Position numbers and translations under genes: made by a program. A stretch of DNA of 64,000 bases from Opisthocomus hoazin (taxonomy: Eukaryota > Chordata > Aves > Opisthocomiformes > Opisthocomidae), in contig NC_134434.1 in assembly GCF_030867145.1 (NCBI RefSeq), forward strand, positions 4,154,001 through 4,218,000, given 5' to 3'. The notes under the pieces were generated by a model. That model did not search any database, had not been told where the DNA came from, and saw only the letters and a program-made list of their open reading frames with translations. How positions within the stretch are numbered: position 1 is the first letter of the stretch; each line of letters begins with the position of its first letter. Of the stretch, positions 1 through 11,000 are shown piece after piece.

Positions 1-1261
1 GTGAGGAGAGGGAGCGAAGGGTTGTACAGGTCCCAGGTCCGCAGGGGTGAGGCTCCCGTCCTCCCTGAGCCTCTCCAGCTCTTGCTGCTCACACAGGTGA
101 GGCTGGGGGGGATTCTGCCTCAGGAGCACCCGTGGGGATTTGCAGCGGGGCTCTCCACCCCTGTGCCCAGCCTGTTCCCAGCAAGTGCAGGAGCACCCTG
201 CGTGCCGCTCGCAGCACCAGCCTGCTGCAGCAGCTACCCTGGCACTGCTGTCTGGATGCAACCGAGCCTGGCCTCCACCTCCTCTGTCCGTCCCACACTG
301 CTCCAGCGTGACCCTCGGTGGTGGGGCCGGCAGGGCACGAGGGCCATGGCAGGAGCAGGGGATACCACCTTGTTCAGGACTGGGTACTCAAGCATTCGTG
401 GAGTGCAGAAGCTCCTATTTTCCATAGTACGGGAAGGATCAGGGTCAGGACTGGACCTGAGGGGTGAAGGCTGTGCTGTGCAGACACAGATTTTCATGAG
501 TGATGAGGCCAGAAGGACAGCTGATTGAACGCAGCTGGGGAGGCCTCCTGATCTTGTGCCCAGACCAACAGCTTCTGGTTAAATGGAAGAAATCTTTAAG
601 AAAGAGAAAACAGATTTTAAGGTTCGAACCGCTGGTGATGCCAGCCTGGCCCTGTCTGAGCTGCCGCATGATGACTGACCTTTGTGATGACCATCTGCAT
701 TTTGTTACGTTTGGTTTCCGCTTAGGATGCGTGTGACTTCATCTGTAGACACCCTGTCTTGGTTCCCTTTCTCTGCTCCATCGCAGAGTCCTCCAGGATC
801 AGAAGTCGTCCCCTTGCACTGCTTCCTGCTGGACTCCTTTTCAGTGGGTGTTTGAAAGCTTGCCTGTTGGTTAGGCATTAAGGCTGTGGAAAAATAACTG
901 GGCTCCCTGCAATTCCGTCTTTTGTAACTAACTACTTCAAGGACTTCTAGAGCATCCCCACCAAAATTGCAGACCCTCAGTGAGGTTCTGTGACAGAGTT
1001 ACTTAGTGGGGCTCAAACGATACCTTACAGCCCTCCGAAACTGAAGCCTCCACAGAGCTTGGCCCTGTTAATCTAATACAGTTCTTGGAAGCAGCGGTGG
1101 GGGTGGCATTGAGGGGTGCATCAAGCTCTGGGGTGCTAGAGGGTGGCCTTCCAAAACAACGCCAGATGGAGAAGACTTCTGAAGTTAAAAGATGACATTA
1201 AAGATGTCTCTTCAAGTGCTGGAGGATCTACCATAGTGCCCATGGAGTTGTCCTGGTCATT

Positions 1262-1572
1262 ACAGAATCACAGAATAGTAGGGGTTGGAAGGGACCTCTG
1301 TGGGTCATCTAGTCCAACCCCCCTGCCGAAGCAGGGTCACCCACAGCAGGCTGCACAGGATCTTGTCCAGGCGGGTCTTGAATATCTCCAGAGAAGGAGA
1401 CTCCACAACCTCCCTGGGCAGCCTGTTCCAGTGCTCCGTCACCCTCAGAGGGAAGAAGTTCTTCCTCATGTTCAGATGGAACTTCCTGTGCCTCAGTTTG
1501 TGCCCATTGCCCCTTGTCCTGTCACTGGGCACCACTGAAAAGAGCTTGGCCCCATGACACCCACACCTTAAT
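1262..1572 (-). mobile_element. CR1 LINE 3' fragment (copy A)
   Basis: At its left edge is the reverse complement of the CR1 tail (ACAGAATCACAGAATAG), followed by the typical GGGGTTGGAAGGGACCTC. On the - strand it reads as the C-terminus of the CR1 reverse transcriptase protein ([45 protein letters not shown]). It is 5'-truncated and dead, and antisense to MAP2K4. It belongs to the same subfamily as the copies at 31681 and 48833. Confidence 0.95.
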
Positions 1573-4500
1573 TATGCTCCTAATACCATCTTTTTTAATA
1601 TGAGTAAGTTTTGTTTTAATAGATGACTGCGGGCTCTTGTTTCTACTTTGTTTGCAGAATTAAGGAGTTGTTTATTTTGCACAGCCTCTTTCAACAGGTG
1701 CTTTCTGACTCTGAAGCAGTCATCTCTTAATCTTTTCTTATTATTAGAGATTAGCGACTGAGTGGTTTATGCCCTTAAGGCAGATTGGATTGTATTTTGT
1801 GGCTGTGCTATAAACCCCCCATTTGCTTAGCAGCCTTTTACAAATGTAGACCCTGAAATTAAAGCAAACTTCCACCGTTTCTCTCCTGCAGAGTATATAA
1901 GAGCAGTGGTTCGTATCATTTCACCCCAGCTACACGTTTAATCATGATGCCTCTCTGGGATTTCGTGCTCTCCTGTCCTTTTCCAGGAGCCTGTCGGTCA
2001 CCCCAGAGTGCTGCTTTTTCTGTGTCTGGTTGAGTGAGTCAGCATCCAGCCAGAGCCCAGCTTACCAACCATTCAAATCACACTAGTTTTTCAGGAACCC
2101 TTATTTATCACACTAGCAATATTTTTGTAATATGCAGAATTTAGCAACACTAATTTTATATTTTGTTGGATATTAGTGGGTAGGGCAAGACAGGTCACCT
2201 TTGAGGTCCTGTTATCAATCTTGTCTTTCCCACTCGATAGAGTCCTTTTAACAACAGTTACGCTCTGAACTCTATCAGTGAAGCCATTTACTCATGCAAA
2301 TTATCGATGCTTGATGTAGTTGCAGTCCAGACAATGTTCTGCAGTAGTCCAAGCTTATTACAACCACACATTTACCTTTTTTAACAGGAGGAATAAGGTC
2401 ATCAAGAATATGCAATGCCGAGCCCAATGGGACCTCGTTGCCTTCATTAATATTCCTGCCAATCTTTCTGTGCCTAGCAAGTGTTCCCTCTCCACCAGTC
2501 CATCATTTTGCTGCCATCTTCCTGCTGTTCAAATTGAGGAATTCAAACCCTGTTAGGAAAGCCAGCTGGGAGGGGATGGTAATCCCATGCGAACGGAAAC
2601 CAGCGTCTCCACCTGGAAAATCCTGCTGGAGAAGTTTTTAAATGAAACACTCTCTCAGAGTAAATACGTAAAGGAAATAGGAGGGGAGGAAAGGCCATTC
2701 TCTAGAAACATGATCTCTGCTGATAATCTCTGTGCAGCCACGGGCTTCGTGGCTGACCTGGGGGAGGGACAGGAAATCTGGATTTTGGAAGGAATGTCTG
2801 AATTCAAAAGTCCAAGCAGGGATGAATACTTTGGCTGAAGTATTTTTTGACAGTGCTGCTCTTATGTTGGTGTAGAAGTGGTGCTCACAGGGACAGTGTT
2901 ACTGCTGCTATCCTAGAGGTGGTAGACTGAGGAGCAGGGGGAAGTGGCAGGTCCACTGAACCAGCAAAGACAGGAGAACTCATGTTCTCTGCTTCCCTGT
3001 CAGCTCTTCCACCCGTCACGCTGTGTGTCCTTTGTTCTGCTGTGTCACACCCTGGCCGAGGAGCCGTGTCTCCTCCTGCAGCCAGGGTAGGCTGCTGTGT
3101 AGGATGCTGCATGACCCCTATAGTGATTGGCCAAGAGAATATGAAGCCTTTAATAGCTTTTTCATCGGTCACCTAGTACTGGAGAGGAGGGGTATAACCT
3201 TAGAAAAGACTTTACCCAGCACAGTGTGACTGTGATGCTTCGCTGGTGTGAATGACTCACATCTGTGCTCTTAGCCCCAGGCTTTTGCAGCATGGAGGTC
3301 ACCTTCTGTGAGCTCCTACGTGCCCAGGAGGAGAGCCAGAAAGCTTATTAGGCTTCACTGCACATAGAAATTGAGATCCACATGAAATCAGACAGCTCAC
3401 CTCTTTAGCAGCCAGTAGAAGAATTTGGTTACACTGAAGGGAGATTGCTGTTATCCAAGGGAGAGCCTCCAAAAAGTTCTGTAGAGCAGAGCAGTAACAC
3501 CAGCCAGGAGGAGTGGATGGATATTCACATCTGTTTGGAGGTCTAGCACCTACTGTAGGGCTGCATCTTTGGTACTGAGGTCTGCTCGAGAACCCGCACG
3601 GCGAGTCCCCCCAAAGACAGTCACCTCACAGAGCAGGACTGCTGCTTTTCTAGGAGATTGTGGTCGTGTCTGCCGGGCTGGTGGTGAGCATCTCCTGGGG
3701 AGGTGAGTGGTCGGGCTCTTTCTCAGCCTTACAGGGTCTGAACTGCCAGCCCAGCCCTCCAGAGAAGTCAGAGAAGGGGCTCGCAGGAGTAAAATGTTTG
3801 GAGGTCTCAGCGAGCAGATGAGAGGGAGCCGCACACAGCATCCCCGCGCTCCGGAGGAGACAAGAGAAGCAGGTCTGAGAGCCCAGTGAGTCAGGGCCTT
3901 CTCGCCTGCCCTGCTTTGTGCCCATGGCTTGCATCCCAGCCTGGGCCCTGCTGTGACACTGACGCTGGCCATCGCTCCGTGCTCCGGTTGAGTGTGCGAG
4001 AGGCCTGCGCAGGGGAGAGCCCTGAAGGAAGAACAACTTGCTTTTCACCATAGGAATATTCTTGAGAAATACAGCAATGCGAGGAGTGAGTGACAACATT
4101 TGCCTTTACTGAACAGCAGAAGAATTGCCCAAACTCGTTCTTTATGGCCCTGAAGATGGTTTCCATTGCTGTTGCACAGCCCTGCAGGCAGCTGTTCAGA
4201 GCTCCCCTCCTTGCTGTGGCTTTGGTTTGGAGGTGGCCCCGAGAGCTGAGTCGCTCGGACAGTGACAGATGCTTCTCTCTGCGAGCACATCCAAACGAGA
4301 TACCCACGGTAAAGGGGTCACCACCACGGGGGAGATGGTGTTTTTATCTTGAGCATCCCTAAACAAACACACATGTTGTATTTCCGTTAACGCCGCAGCA
4401 GAAGAGCGTGCTAGGGAGCTGCGGCTCTTGGGTGCGAGGCTCGTATCCAGTTTGTGTCAGAGCAGTGAAGGTCTCCTGACTCTGGCTGCCCTGGTTCAGA

Positions 4501-6090
4501 GCTCACTGTGTGGTTTGCAGCTGAGTTTGGCACAGATGATGCTGCAGCTGCAGCCCGCACAGCCCTGCTTCCAGATGTGCAGTGCTTTACCTTGCTTCTG
4601 CCATCAGCCAAAGCCAGCGAGGTCCCTGGAATCCATTTCACGTGTTTTTTAGGGTGAGAAGAGCGGAGCAGCTTCCATCTGGCATCCGTTTGTTCCTGTG
4701 GTTGGAGCCGAGGTAGAGTTTGTATCGTATAGATTTTGTTCTGCTTTTTGTACTGCAAAAATTCAGCTCCTCCTGGTCGTTCTTCACTCCTGGCAACCTT
4801 TTATTTTCTTTTAGCTTAGGGGTGCGTTGGCCTAAGAAGCACAGAAGAGCTTGTTATGTACGTTGTAGTGCCATGTAGGCAGTTTTGAATTTGCAGTGCA
4901 TGTGGGATAAAATTCGCTGATTATATAACCAGTGAAAATCCATATCTGAGCTTCAGGAATTGGGTTTTCACAGAAATGCTACGTAACTCTTCAGCAACGT
5001 GGGATGGCTGAGGACCGCAGGGAATCGTGCGTGCATCTGTCTGTCCTTCTGTCACGCCCTGAGTTGCGTGTGTTTGCCTACCTGGGGAGAGGGAGGATCG
5101 GTGCTGCCCACCTCTGCTCGGTTTTCAGTCAAGATGCTGGTGCTTAGGTGGACACTGAAATGCAGAGAAGTCCCATGGCAGCCTGCACCCTCGTTTGATG
5201 CATTCATACGCTGCCTCTTCACACTGTCAGCACAGCCAGTGGTGGGTCTCCATCTCAGCCACTTCCTTTCCTCGCTTCACTTGCCATTAGAAGGACACCC
5301 GGCACGAGACGGGCTTTGTCTGCAGCCCTTGTTCCAGGTCCCCAGAGTGTGGCATGCTGCCTCTTCCTTCTTTGATGTTAATTGCTCCCATGTCATCTAC
5401 ATGGAAAATTCCTAGGATTCTTTCTGCTCTGTATTTAGACAGGATTTATTTTGGTCCATCCTGCTTTCCCTTTAACTGTGTCACCACGGTTTAGGGCCAA
5501 GTCCCTGTTGCTCTGTCTGTGCTCTGCTCCGTTGGGGTAGCAGCCTGCCCGTCCATGGGTGCTTCAGATGAGAAGCTCTGTCTTGCCAGTGCCACCTCAC
5601 CAGTCCCCGTAACACACAGCCTTTTAGTACTTCAAGCCCTGCCCAAAATACCTGCTCTCCACGCAGTCCACGTAATTCACTGTGGTGTGAGGAAAGCAAG
5701 TCCTTCTTCTGCAGTCTGTGAACTGCTCTACTCTGCTGTGGCACATCCCTATGGATCTGTGGCGTGGGAGTCCCAGCACTGGCAAGGCCAGCATCCCCAT
5801 AATTTTGTGCAGCCCTGTGGTGGCTGGTCCCTGGTGGCATCTCCAGACGTGGTGTATCCCCAGCAGCATGCAGGACTGTGCTCCCCACCACACCAGCATC
5901 CGTCACATGGACGGCGTGTGCGTGGGACTGAAGAGACAGTCTTTTGTCACAGGGTGGTCCTTGTTCCTGTGGAGTGACTCTGATTTTCATGGTGGGAAGG
6001 TACGCGCCAGCATGGATAGCAGCCGTGCACCCGGAGAGCTGCCTCGCTGTGGGGCAGGGGTCCACAGTGGCCTGCAGCACAGGTAGCATT

Positions 6091-6420
6091 GATAGAACCA
6101 TAAAACTTCAGAATGGTTTGGGTTGGAAGAGACCTGCAAAGATCATCTAGTCCAGCTCCCCCTGATACTCGCTAGACCAGGTTGCTTAAAGCTCCATCCA
6201 GCTTGATCTTGATCGCTTCCAGGGAGGAGGCATCCACAGCTTCTCTGGGCAACCTGTTCCAGGTCCTTACCACCCTCATAGTAAAGCATTTCTTCATAAT
6301 GTTCAGTCTAAGTCTACCCTCTTCTAGTTTAAAACCATCGCCCCTTGTCCTGTCACTACAGGCACTGGTAAAAACTCTTTCCATGTCTGTCTTATAAGCC
6401 ATATATACCCCTGGATATAT
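6091..6420 (-). mobile_element. CR1 LINE 3' fragment (copy E, different and older subfamily)
   Basis: The left edge GATAGAACCATAAAACTTC and then GGTTTGGGTTGGAAGAGACC are a decayed CR1 tail in reverse orientation. The - strand encodes the CR1 ORF2 C-terminus ([37 protein letters not shown]). It diverges from copies A-C and is 5'-truncated near 6420. Confidence 0.92.
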
Positions 6421-7133
6421 TTGAGAGAGCTTGCTTAAGAGCTTAAGACGAATGGGAACTGTAACCGAAGGATGAGAAAGCAAAGCAAAGGGCAGAGCTG
6501 GGAGGGTGGGAAAGGCAGCGTGTTCAGGCCATGGGCTTTGAAGCCAGCCTGTTTCAAAGCAGATACTGTAACTGGGAGTAACGATGCTAACACACATCGG
6601 CGGCACTGGGAAGGCAATATACTGTGTACTGAGGAGTAGGGAACGCAAGAAGGTTGTAGGAGAAGCCACGTGTAGAGCCACTGAAGCTTGGTGGAAGCTA
6701 CTTCTTCCTTCTCAGTGTGCGTATGCATGGGTGGTGGCCTGGGCACATTTCCTTGTTGGAGAAGATCCTGGTGACTGAGGGAATGGGAGAGGTCTGGAAG
6801 CAGTCGCAGTTGAGGCAGCCACATGTAAGTGGTGGTCTGCAAAGAGGAGAGCTGGCAGCACACCAGAGCAACCAGAAATGCCGTGAGGGTTTGGGGGCTG
6901 GGATGTGTTGTGGGAACGTGGTAGTCGTCTCATGCGGTGGTCCACTGGAGGGTTGAGGTTGCACTAAGGGTCTTTGTTCATTGCGTGGCCCTCTTCAGCT
7001 GGTACCTGCCATGGAATTGTTTTAAAATGTGGCTTACAAAGCACCCAGGGCTTTCACAATATTTCCTGTACCTCATCATTTAGTATTTTATTGCAATTCA
7101 GGTCTCTCTATTATTGTTGTAATCAAAGCTGAA

Positions 7134-7269
7134 TGAGACCTTGTTTCTTTTGACATTTTAATTATTACATTTTTAACAAAAGAAGGCAGAATTGAGGTTT
7201 CTGAGACCTTGTTTCTTTTGACATTTTAATTATTACATTTTTAACAAAAGAAGGCAGAATTGAGGTTTC
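7134..7269. repeat. Perfect 68-bp tandem duplication
   Basis: Positions 7134-7201 and 7202-7269 are identical over all 68 bases. Each starts TGAGACCTTGTTTC and ends GAATTGAGGTTTC. No third copy is present. Identity implies a recent event or an assembly duplication. Confidence 0.97.
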
Positions 7270-7982
7270 TCATAATGATGACGTGCAAAGCATAACGGTG
7301 TTTTGTGCTGGTTCACGTCTCTGGATAACTCGCTCTTAGGTGCTAATCACCCATGTCTGGCTCGATACTGTTTTCTCTGGAAAACCTTTTGGATGTCTGA
7401 AGACCTTGTAATATCATAGTTGCCTTCAAATGGTGCCCAAAACCTTGTAAAGAAGAGCTGTTCTTAAAATGCATTTTTTTTAATACCTCCTGAGGTTTAG
7501 CAACCAGCAGACATTTGGGAAGAAGAGTCCTGACAGACGCTGCTAAACCTCGGTTTGCTGGGCTGGTGGATGAGAAGATGTTTATTCCAGTTCTTGTGAT
7601 TCCCTAGGGGCAACTTCACTGTAAAAACAGGGAAAGCAAAAATTTGTGTTAAAGAGATCCCAAAGTTAAACAGGACTTCTTAAATAGACAGTAACAATTA
7701 TTCAAGCTGCTTGTACAAAAGGGGGAAAAAAAGAAAGGATTGGACTGTGCAGAATTGCCATTTCAGGTCACCGTTTACATTATACCTCCATAAAATGATT
7801 GCTTAAGACGTTTCTCTGCTGGAGTTGGATGTCTACCCTAATGTCTACCCTAGCAATAAGTTTGCATCTAGAACTGGGCCAGGCTCTGCCTGGCAGGGCA
7901 AACTTTATTTTTTTCTAAGTTTGTAGATGCTTCTCATTCCTTCCTGCATGGCACAGTGTTTGACTGGTCCTTCTTGTTTCAG

Positions 7983-8060
7983 CCTGAGAGGATAGATCCC
8001 AGCGCATCCAGGCAAGGCTACGATGTCCGCTCAGATGTCTGGAGCTTGGGTATTACATTG
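7983..8060 (+). CDS. MAP2K4: MAP2K4 coding exon 8 (human numbering)
   Basis: 26 codons, phase 0 to 0, starting PERIDPSASRQGYDVR and ending WSLGITL. The acceptor is TTGTTTCAG and the donor GTAAGT. It carries the end of the APE motif and the subdomain IX aspartate (SDVWSLG). Confidence 0.97.
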
Positions 8061-11000
8061 GTAAGTGAGTGGGGTTTGAAGTGCTCTGCTGTGCGGTACT
8101 TTCCTGGTGGGTAGCCATGGTGTGCTCTGCAGTGGGATGGAGCTGGTTGGTGCCAAACATGTGCTTGAAGCGAAGCCCAGCTCCGCTGCTGTGAAGCATT
8201 TGCATGTTGTGATTGAGGTGGGCACCTCCTTTCTCAGAAACAGTGCAAGTCCCTTCAAGGCAGATGGCTCTCCTGAACCCCTGAGGATACATTTAGCTGC
8301 AGCGATGTTTTGCAGAGAAAGAGATGTGAGCAGAGAAGAGGCTTTGGGTCATAAATTAATTTTGTCTTCAAAATCTCGGATGAGAAGGGTTGGTGAGTGT
8401 GGTGGTGCAGAACAGCACATCCAGCCTGTGTAAATAAGCCTCTCACAGCCCTGGCATCTGGTTGTACTTCGGCTGTGCAGAAGACTTCAGTTAATCTTCG
8501 ATCCTGGTTGCTGAGTCCTCTCTGGGTTAACCCTAGCACTGCTGTGTTATTGATAAATGGGAAAGATCTTCCCTTCTGAATGTGGTGAAGTAGAAGAGAA
8601 AGCAGAAGCAGTAAGTATGAACCAGTAGCTTCTGTCTTCCCCACCGGCGTTTTAAAATGCTGATTTTCATTGTCCTGCAGGGAGCAGGGAGATGAACTCA
8701 ATACTTATGGGTCCCTTCCAACTTGAGATATTCTCTGATTGTGTGATTCTCATCATCCATTTTCTCTAGTGGCTGTTAGGATGTTTGGGAAGAGACTGGA
8801 GAAATTTACTCTTCTATTTTTGTACACCTTAGAGCATCAGTTCATTTTATAGTCAGTGGAGGAGAAGACATTGTGAACATGAAAACATGGCATAGCCAGG
8901 TTAAATCTGGAGGTGCTGCTAACGTAGGCAGCAGAACTTGCTATTGGGTAAAACTTTCCCTCCTCTCAGGTGAGCTTCATATAGGGAATGGGATGAAGAA
9001 TCTCTTCTTAGTCTTCCTTTTGGGGGTTTCAGGGTCCTTGCAGACATTTTCTTACACTGATTGAACTTCTCTTGTAACCTGCCTGGTGCTGTTGCTGTCT
9101 CTCTGCAGTATGAGCTGGCCACAGGGCGATTCCCCTACCCCAAGTGGAACAGCGTGTTTGACCAGTTGACACAAGTAGTAAAAGGAGACCCACCACAGCT
9201 GAGTAACTCAGAGGAAAGGGAGTTCTCCCCAAGTTTCATCAACTTCGTCAACTTGTGGTAAGTGTTTCCTACTGAAAGCACTCGGGGTTGGCTTGTTTCG
9301 TTGTTGCCAAGTATTTGGCAAAAGTTGCATGCCAGGCACTTCCCAGCTTAGTGCCACATTCCTGCACCAATGTCAGGGCCTTTTGCATTTCCCTGGTTTG
9401 GAGGTGATGGGAGACTTGTCTGGGTGGGGGCTGAAGGGCAGACCGTTGCAAACTGCTCTTTAGGAAAGGGATGAGGAGAAAACCTCTGAGAGTCTGCTCA
9501 GGAGAGGCGTGATAAGACAAAGAGGTTGGCGTGACCAGGTAAGGGCCTGGCCTGTGCATCCTGTTCCTTGGTATGACACGGCCTTGGGACAGACCTGCTG
9601 TTTGCCTGTTCTTCTGCAGGCAGAAACCCAAGACCTCTGACAGTATTGTCTCATCGTTGGGCGGAGGACCTGTACTGGTCCTGCCTTTTGCCTGGCGGGG
9701 CCAGGAGCCTTCCCACCCGGTTCTGCTCAGCACAGTGACTGTCAGGACCTGTAGTGGGTGGGTTGCTTGGTTGGTGGCTTCAAGTCTTGTGTCAATCTTA
9801 CGTCAAGATCAAGACTAGAGATGGTTTTCTGTAGGGCAGGGCCTCTGCAGCACAGTCAGCCTTGGATGGAGAGTGTGCAGTGTTTGTGCAGGAGGGGCTC
9901 GGGACAGGCCATCTGCCTGCCCATGCGTGTGTGGTCCTGCTTACGTTAAAGGCTGGTGAATTTTCTGATGATGAAGTATTTTTCTACCAAAATGTGAAAG
10001 GTGGTCAACATAATTTTGTTAACCTAATACCAAAGTGCACAGGAGATCCATCAGTATGACCTACATTTTTCTTCTGGGACCTTCTGCCCTGGGCAAACCC
10101 AGGTGGTTGACGTCCCCAGCACAGGGGTGTCCATCTCAAAGCTCTGTGACACTGGAAGACTCAGCTCTAGACAATTTTAACTTTCAAGAGGTTTTGTTTC
10201 GGGGTTTTCCATCTGCTGGAGATGTTTTTTGGGGTTTGGATTTTACTGTCTGAGAATTATGAATTTTTGTGGAGGCCAGGTTGCGCTTTGCTGCTGGCTG
10301 TGAGGAATGCCTCGTTATTGTCTTTGGGCTGCAGAAAACAGAGCAGCAAAATGGCTTGCTGCTCCCCAAAAATTTCCAGTCAAAAACAGTGTAGTATTTG
10401 GTTAGAAAGTCAAAGTTGCTTTCCCCTTGTACAGTACAAGCAATAGTTTGTTTCCCACAGTGTTCTCCATAGAGGTGCCAAGTCATTACAGAGTTTGCAA
10501 AGCCAGGAGTTTGCCCTCCTGCCCTGTGTGCACTGGTGGGTTTGGCTCGAGATCAGCCAACAGAGGAGCCTGCGTGGCATCTCTGCTGAACTGCAGCGTC
10601 TTTGGCCCATGGGTCTGGTTGGGTCAATTTGTATTTCCAGCCCATTCACCCGTTTCAGGTCCTGTTGCTCTGGAACAGCCACAATGCATAGAGCGTGGGG
10701 CAGTTTTCAGTCTAATTCTTGTTTTTATTTAATCTGGTTTTGTAAATAATCTGACTTCTGCCTGGAATATCTATGATGTCTTCATGGCAACACTGTAATA
10801 AATATTTCTCTTAATAACCTTTGGTTAAGTGCAGACAGTCATGGTTGGTGTTACTAAGCAGTCAGGTGAGTCTGTGCATTTAGGTGATGGCATGGGTCTC
10901 CTGGGCATTACCCTACGAATGTGAATCATCTTCTATTTTTGTGCTCGCTGTGACAGGTCTGTGAGGAAGGGATATTTTTGAAAATGTTAAAAAATTTCTG

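Larger units (their letters stand above)
1..7982 (+). other. MAP2K4: MAP2K4 intron 7 (3' part)
   Basis: The window opens inside an intron. I looked for the preceding exon (DFG, activation loop, CRPYMA) and did not find it, so the intron is at least 8 kb. It holds two CR1 fragments (1262-1572, 6091-6420) and a perfect 68-bp tandem duplication (7134-7269), and is otherwise unique sequence. Short open frames in it have no recognisable homology or codon signal. Confidence 0.8.

Noticed and set aside
1305..1535. CR1 ORF2 C-terminal open frames counted as genes (also in copies at 6.2, 31.8, 34.8 and 49.0 kb)
   Set aside because: They are 5'-truncated LINE fragments of under 120 codons without promoter or reverse-transcriptase core.
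5481..6101. 206-codon open frame on the - strand in MAP2K4 intron 7
   Set aside because: Overlaps equally long frames on the other strand and has no recognisable domain or splice support.
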